64,000 nucleotides of DNA. Source: Paraburkholderia sp. Ac-20340 (GTDB taxonomy: Bacteria > Pseudomonadota > Gammaproteobacteria > Burkholderiales > Burkholderiaceae). The stretch covers positions 248,001 through 312,000 of the forward strand of contig NZ_JAAGPR010000008.1 in assembly GCF_017104965.1 (NCBI RefSeq). The letters are read 5' to 3'. The position numbers were made by a program, and so were the translations under genes. Positions 59,895-64,000 of the stretch are shown here, piece by piece (position 1 is the stretch's first letter; each line of letters starts with the position of its first letter). The notes under the pieces were generated by a model that was not told where the DNA came from, did not search any database, and saw nothing but the letters and a program-made list of their open reading frames with translations.

Positions 59895-61058
59895 TTACTG
59901 GAGGAGCTTCAGGATCTGTTGCGGCTGCGAGTTCGCTTGCGCCAGAACCGAGATACCAGCTTGCTGCAGAACTTGAGCCTTCGACAGGTTAGCCGTTTCT
60001 TGAGCGAAGTCAGCGTCCTGGATCGACGATTGTGCCGTCGAGAGGTCGGTCGACTGAGCTTGCTGCGTGGTGCCGATTGCCGTGAAGCGGTTCTGTGCCG
60101 CGCCGAGCGTTGCCTGCAGGTTGTTCAGGACGTTCAGTGCGTTGTCGACCGATTCCATCGCCATCGAAGCGCCGCTTTGCGAGCTGATGTCGACGTTAGC
60201 AACCGTGGTCGGCTGGTTGTACGAGTTGACTTGCGAAACCACTGCTGCGTCGGTAGCCGAACCGCCGGCGGTACCCAGACCGCTCATTGCCGAGTCGCCC
60301 AGCGTCAGAGCCGTACCCGAACCGACGATGCTGTTGCCGCTGACCGTGCCGCCCGTGAACAGAGCCGAGACTGCCGTCGACGACAGTGCGCTGTTGTTCT
60401 GGTCGGTGAACGAGAAGCCGCCGCTGCCGTCCGAAACCACGTTGATCGACGTGATCGCTGCCGAGCCGCTCGAAACTGCGCCGCCGCTTGCGTCCAGGCT
60501 CAGGCCCGTGAACGTGCCGAGCGTCTGGCCAGCTTGCGGAACGCCGCTGCCAACCGATGCTGCCGACATGTTTTGCGACAGGTTCAGCGTGATCGTCTGA
60601 CCGACGTTCGCGCCAACCTGGAACGACACCGAACCCAGCGTGCCGTTCAGGACGTTCATGCCGTTGTACGTCGTTTGCGAAGCAATACGGTTAATTTCCG
60701 AAACCTGCTGCGTCACTTCCTGCTGCAGTGCTGCGCGGTCGTCGTCGGTCATCGAGCCGTTGGTCGCTTGCGTAGCCAGCTGGCGGATACGTTGCAGGCT
60801 GCTGGTCAGCGACGACAGGCCGCTCGATGCGGTTTGCACCATCGACACGCCGTCGTTCGAGTTCGACACACCTTGATTCAGACCGTTGATCTGGGTCTGC
60901 ATGATGTTCGAGATCGCGAGACCTGCTGCATCGTCAGCTGCGCTGTTGATGCGCTTACCCGACGACAGACGGGTAATAGCTTGCGACAGTGCGCTGCCCG
61001 AGCTGGTCAGGTTTTGTTGTGCAACCAGCGAGTTGATGTTGCTGTTAATTCCGAGCAT
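59895..61058 (-). CDS. fliC: Flagellin FliC
   Basis: The filament subunit, 387 residues. The D0/D1 N-terminus starts MLGINSNINSLVAQQNLTSS and contains ISNIMQTQINGLNQGVSNSN and QRIRQLATQATNGS. The C-terminal half ends with NRFTAIGTTQQAQSTDLSTA and AQANSQPQQILKLLQ. The central variable domain is short and rich in Ser, Gly and Val, typical of glycosylated Burkholderia flagellins. AGGAG lies nine bases before the ATG and a sigma28-type promoter sits upstream. The FlmQ-like gene lies close by, so glycosylation of surface Ser/Thr is likely. Confidence 0.96.
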   Translation of the reverse strand: MLGINSNINSLVAQQNLTSSGSALSQAITRLSSGKRINSAADDAAGLAISNIMQTQINGLNQGVSNSNDGVSMVQTASSGLSSLTSSLQRIRQLATQATNGSMTDDDRAALQQEVTQQVSEINRIASQTTYNGMNVLNGTLGSVSFQVGANVGQTITLNLSQNMSAASVGSGVPQAGQTLGTFTGLSLDASGGAVSSGSAAITSINVVSDGSGGFSFTDQNNSALSSTAVSALFTGGTVSGNSIVGSGTALTLGDSAMSGLGTAGGSATDAAVVSQVNSYNQPTTVANVDISSQSGASMAMESVDNALNVLNNLQATLGAAQNRFTAIGTTQQAQSTDLSTAQSSIQDADFAQETANLSKAQVLQQAGISVLAQANSQPQQILKLLQ

Positions 61059-61148
61059 GGAAATTCTCCTAGTCGGGCAATTAGCCCGTTACAAGCCACA
61101 ATGACTTCGGCGGAAGCCTGGGTTCATTGCTGGCCGCCTCAGTAAAGG

Positions 61149-61175
61149 TTGACGGCGTGGGTGCAGAAAACTTGA
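61149..61175 (-). promoter_or_regulatory. Sigma28 (FliA) promoter of fliC
   Basis: On the minus strand TCAAGTTT, 11 bases, then GCCGTCAA match the flagellar class III promoter TAAAGTTT-N11-GCCGATAA at 7/8 and 6/8 positions. It lies about 90 bases before the fliC ATG and is the only such match I found in the region. Confidence 0.75.
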
Positions 61176-61399
61176 GGGAGAAGCGCAAACATTCGAGACC
61201 TGATTTGCAGCACGCATAACAGCCTTTGCTCGTCGCCGGCTTCCTGCGTACTATCGGTCGCCATGCGCTTTCTCCCGCGTGCAAGTTTGTTTACGGCAGC
61301 ACTTGCAAACGATTTAGTGCAATTTCCGCAGCGCGCTGCAGCGATGCCCGAGCGGGCGTATCCTCACTGGTTCCGCTCTCGCCCTACTTTGGAGACATC

Positions 61400-62341
61400 A
61401 TGGAACTACGCAGGATCGGCAATTCCTCGCTGCAGGTCGCACCGCTCATGTTCGGCGGCAACGTGTTCGGCTGGACCGCCGACGAAGCCACCTCGTTCTC
61501 GATCCTCGACGCGTTCGTGGACGCAGGCCTGAATTTCGTCGATACCGCCGACGTCTATTCCGCCTGGGTGCCGGGCAACCAGGGCGGCGAATCGGAAACC
61601 ATCATCGGCAAGTGGCTGGCGAAGAGCGGCAAGCGCGACAAGCTGGTGATCGCCACCAAGGTCGCCAAGAGCGCGCATCGGCCGGGGTTGTCGGCGGCCA
61701 ATATCGCGGCGGCGGTGGAAGATTCGCTGCGCCGCCTGCAGACCGATTACATCGACGTCTACTTCTCGCACGAAGACGACCAGAAGGTGCCGCTCGAAGA
61801 AACGCTGGGCGCGTACCAGAAGCTGATCGAGGCGGGCAAGGTGCGCGTCGCGGGCGCGTCGAACTACACGGGCGCGCGCACCGAAGAAGCGCTGGCGCTC
61901 GCGCACAAGACCGGGCTGCCCGCGTACCAGATCGTGCAGCCTGAGTACAACCTCTACGATCGCGCCGGTTACGAAGCCGATATCGAGCCCGTCGCGCTCG
62001 CGCAGCAGATTGCGGTCGTGCCCTATTACAGCCTCGCGAGCGGGTTCCTGTCGGGCAAATATCGCTCGCGCGAAGATCTGGCGAAGAGCGCGCGCGGCTC
62101 GCGCGTGGAGAAGTATCTGGATCACCGCGGCATCCGCATCCTCGCGGCGCTCGATTTCGTGGCGCAGCGCCACGGCAGCACGCTGGCGGCGGTGGCGCTC
62201 GCCTGGCTGATCGCGCGCCCGAGCATCACGGCGCCGATCGCGAGCGCAACCTCGCTCGAGCAACTCGACAGTCTTGCGGCCGCCGTGCGCCTGAAACTCG
62301 ATCCCGCCGATATTCAGGCGCTCAACGAGGCGAGCGCCTGA
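61400..62341 (+). CDS. Aldo/keto reductase
   Basis: A 313-residue NADPH-dependent (alpha/beta)8-barrel reductase. The catalytic tetrad is readable as Asp48 and Tyr53 (NFVDTADVY), Lys87 (VIATKVAK) and His124 (VYFSHEDD). VRVAGASNYTGARTEEAL and VVPYYSLASGFLSGKYRS are typical of the YajO/IolS-like branch, which reduces aldehydes and ketones of unclear physiology. GGAGA lies nine bases before ATG 61400, while the long open frame upstream is not family-like. It is transcribed away from fliC and is probably unrelated to motility. Confidence 0.9.
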   Translation: MELRRIGNSSLQVAPLMFGGNVFGWTADEATSFSILDAFVDAGLNFVDTADVYSAWVPGNQGGESETIIGKWLAKSGKRDKLVIATKVAKSAHRPGLSAANIAAAVEDSLRRLQTDYIDVYFSHEDDQKVPLEETLGAYQKLIEAGKVRVAGASNYTGARTEEALALAHKTGLPAYQIVQPEYNLYDRAGYEADIEPVALAQQIAVVPYYSLASGFLSGKYRSREDLAKSARGSRVEKYLDHRGIRILAALDFVAQRHGSTLAAVALAWLIARPSITAPIASATSLEQLDSLAAAVRLKLDPADIQALNEASA

Positions 62342-62780
62342 TCGGGGACAGATAAGGAACTGATTATCGGGTGATTATCTGGAAAAGGTTGCCGGCGTTC
62401 GGACGTCGGCTAACCCAGGACTCCTGACGGTGCGCGGTGCGTCTCGCGGCCCGCGCCGGCGTCGCAAGTGACTGAAGAGACACAAGAAACCCCTGGTCGG
62501 CCAGATTTTTTCCTGATATCATTGAGAGTGAATTGAGATCTCTGCCTGTTTTGTTGCCGTGTTCGTTACTGTTGGCGGCCGCAAACCGGCGGTCAGGCGT
62601 GTTGCAGCAAGGTCAGCCTGGCCGCGTTCCGCTGTGAACCCCCTACTTCTCTTTTCCGGCCTCCGTGGCCGCCTTGCCTCTCGTTACACCCCCACGTTGG
62701 TGAACGACCGGAGGGCCGGTGCGTGAATGCATTTGTGTTCGCGCCTTTGTACCGTATCAAGTGATTGAGTTAGGACATAC
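62342..62780. other. Long upstream region of rpsU
   Basis: These 439 bases hold no supported gene. The stretch around 62505-62560 is AT-rich compared with its surroundings and may hold the rpsU promoter, but I could not choose boxes. TTAGGA directly before ATG 62781 is the ribosome-binding site. Confidence 0.4.
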
Positions 62781-62993
62781 ATGACGACGATTCTTCTGAA
62801 GGAAAACGAGCCGTTCGAAGTGGCAATCCGCCGCTTCCGCCGCGCAATCGAAAAGAACGGCCTGATCGCAGAACTGCGTGAGCGCCAATCGTACGAAAAG
62901 CCGACGGCTGTTCGTAAGCGTAAGAAGGCAGCTGCAGTCAAGCGTCTGCACAAGCGTCTGCGTAGCCAGATGCTGCCGAAGAAGCTCCACTAA
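62781..62993 (+). CDS. rpsU: 30S ribosomal protein S21
   Basis: A 70-residue basic protein of the small subunit near the anti-Shine-Dalgarno region of 16S r[23 protein letters not shown] at the start and the Lys/Arg-rich tail ([17 protein letters not shown]) are typical. It ends at a strong terminator, so here it is monocistronic rather than part of an rpsU-dnaG-rpoD operon. Confidence 0.95.
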   Translation: MTTILLKENEPFEVAIRRFRRAIEKNGLIAELRERQSYEKPTAVRKRKKAAAVKRLHKRLRSQMLPKKLH

Positions 62994-63015
62994 GAGCCGA
63001 TTCAGCTTCCGCCAG

Positions 63016-63060
63016 ACGGCGGCGCATGCTTCGAAAGAAGCTGCGCCGCCGTTTGCATTT
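63016..63060 (+). terminator. Terminator after rpsU
   Basis: ACGGCGGCGC and GCGCCGCCGT form a 10-bp stem, continued inside by GCTTC/GAAGC with a GAAA loop, followed by TTGCATTT. It lies 22 bases after the rpsU stop. Confidence 0.82.
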
Positions 63061-63114
63061 GTGCGTCGGATTTTTCGGTCGGCTTATTCGGCCGATGTCG
63101 TGGAAAGGCCGCGT

Positions 63115-63564
63115 TCAGGCGGCGTCCAGCAGCCGTTGCGGCGAGAGCCTGAACTGCGCGGCAATCGAAAGCAGACGCTCGCGCCATTCCCACACCCCGA
63201 AGACATCGTGCACGTTCTGCAGGCAACTCAGCAGGCTGACGGTGTTGGGATCGTAGATGTTGATGTGCGCGTGCAGGAGCGCTTTCTTGAGCGCGGCCAC
63301 GCCCACATCCATATAGGCGGGCACTTCGCTCGCCTCGCGCGAGATGAAGCGCACGGGGATGCCTTCCATCGCGCTCATATAGTCGCGCGGCCGAATAAAA
63401 CTGCCGACCGGGCAGCCGCCGTAGTTATGCAAACCGCCGCCGCTATAGCCGCCGCGATAAGCGCCGCCGCCGCACGGCAGCAAGGCTGCGCTGCCCTGGC
63501 CGTAGAGATGCGCCACGGCGCGGTCGAAGATGTCCTGATGAGTCAGGAAGTGCAGGTTTTTCAT
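63115..63564 (-). CDS. Conserved-looking hypothetical protein
   Basis: A 149-residue frame beginning MKNLHFLTHQDIFDRAVAHL. It has a Gly/Tyr-rich stretch (GGGAYRGGYSGGGLHNYGG, around residues 32-50) and a C-terminal half with MDVGVAALKKALLHAHINIY and VHDVFGVWEWRERLLSIAAQ. There is no signal peptide or membrane segment. GGGGGCC lies before the ATG. I do not recognise the family. Convergent with rpsU; the frame has normal codon character for the window, which supports it as a real gene. Confidence 0.6.
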   Translation of the reverse strand: MKNLHFLTHQDIFDRAVAHLYGQGSAALLPCGGGAYRGGYSGGGLHNYGGCPVGSFIRPRDYMSAMEGIPVRFISREASEVPAYMDVGVAALKKALLHAHINIYDPNTVSLLSCLQNVHDVFGVWEWRERLLSIAAQFRLSPQRLLDAA

Positions 63565-63870
63565 GTCGGCCCCCTGCGCGTCGCACAGCGGTTAGGTCTG
63601 CCGGATGCGTCTGCGCACGCCCTTCGGCGCGCTTTCTTCGTCTTGTGTCCCGATTCGAATCGTGTACTGGCCCCGTCAAGACGAAGTGCCCCGGACGCAT
63701 CCGATTCCACTTATAACGGCGCGCCACAGAAAAACCGTTGGGCGGCGTACCCTGACGGTTAAAAATCGGCGTGTTTTTGCGCCTCCGCGTGCCCGGCGGC
63801 AGTGCGCGCTGCCTTGATACACAAGGGCGCGCGGTCCACGCGCGGGCTGACCTGGGACTTTCCCGCGCCG
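63565..63870. other. Intergenic stretch, nothing recognised
   Basis: I see no gene, terminator or repeat that I can support in these bases. Confidence 0.4.
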
Positions 63871-63999
63871 TCAGGCGTCTTGCGTTGCGGCGGGCTTACT
63901 CCGGCTTTTGTTCTTCGCCTTTACGCCGCCGAGCGCCGCGCACGTCTTGCGGCACATGCAGGTTTTCTCGTGGTCGTTGACCATGCCCACCGCCTGCAT
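63871..63999 (-). CDS. Possible short Cys-containing protein at the window edge
   Basis: A minus-strand frame ending at 63871 reads MVNDHEKTCMCRKTCAALGG then a Lys/Arg-rich tail. The cysteines (C-x-C-x3-C) may bind a metal. An ATG is at 63999, but the frame may continue beyond the window, so the start is unknown. I do not recognise it. Confidence 0.3.
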   Translation of the reverse strand: MQAVGMVNDHEKTCMCRKTCAALGGVKAKNKSRSKPAATQDA

Positions 64000-64000
64000 G

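Overview
The window looks like part of the main chromosome of a Burkholderiaceae bacterium (Paraburkholderia/Caballeronia/Burkholderia type). The sequence is GC-rich and coding density is high. The order mnmG-rsmG-parA-parB followed by the complete atpIBEFHAGDC operon is origin-proximal in this family. A tandem glycine riboswitch precedes gcvTHP, as is typical of the group. Flagellin, cap and FliT genes lie beside a large FlmQ-like glycosyltransferase. Assignment to species is not possible from sequence reading alone.

Region 1 (1-12.2 kb, + strand): the 3' end of mnmG, rsmG, the parAB partition pair, an anion-permease-like membrane protein, then the F1Fo ATP synthase operon, which starts at a sigma70 promoter (TTGAAT-17-TACAAT) and ends at a strong terminator. 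Region 2 (12.2-25.7 kb): an acyl-CoA synthetase, a periplasmic cyclohexadienyl dehydratase (PheC), hemE, priA, trifunctional putA and a LivK-type amino-acid binding protein. A DnaA-box cluster lies between hemE and priA. An orphan minus-strand terminator near 14.4 kb suggests an unannotated transcript. Region 3 (25.8-37.3 kb, - strand): a ThDP enzyme, L-serine deaminase, an alginate-lyase-like protein, gcvTHP under a double glycine riboswitch with a 16-bp terminator stem, a small lipoprotein and a Gfo/Idh/MocA oxidoreductase. Region 4 (37.7-41.3 kb): rep helicase, a di-haem cytochrome c and tRNA-Arg(CCG).

Region 5 (41.7-57.6 kb) is the most unusual part. Eleven tightly packed + strand genes, most overlapping by a few bases, encode a NeuD-like acyltransferase, an acyl carrier protein, an acyl-AMP ligase, a LuxE-like acyl-protein synthetase, a LuxC-like acyl-CoA reductase, a FabZ-like dehydratase, a GMC oxidoreductase with a probable small subunit, a short-chain reductase and the two halves of a split transketolase. 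A convergent DegT/AHBA-type aminotransferase, a two-module glycosyltransferase-like protein and a 1044-residue TPR/OGT/GT2 protein follow. Luciferase genes are absent. The set could activate and reduce an acyl chain to an aldehyde, add a two-carbon ketol unit and aminate the product, giving an amino-polyol or acyl-sugar that may decorate flagellin. That pathway is inference.

Region 6 (57.8-64 kb): fliT, fliD and fliC on the - strand (fliC behind a sigma28-type promoter), an aldo/keto reductase, rpsU and a hypothetical protein.
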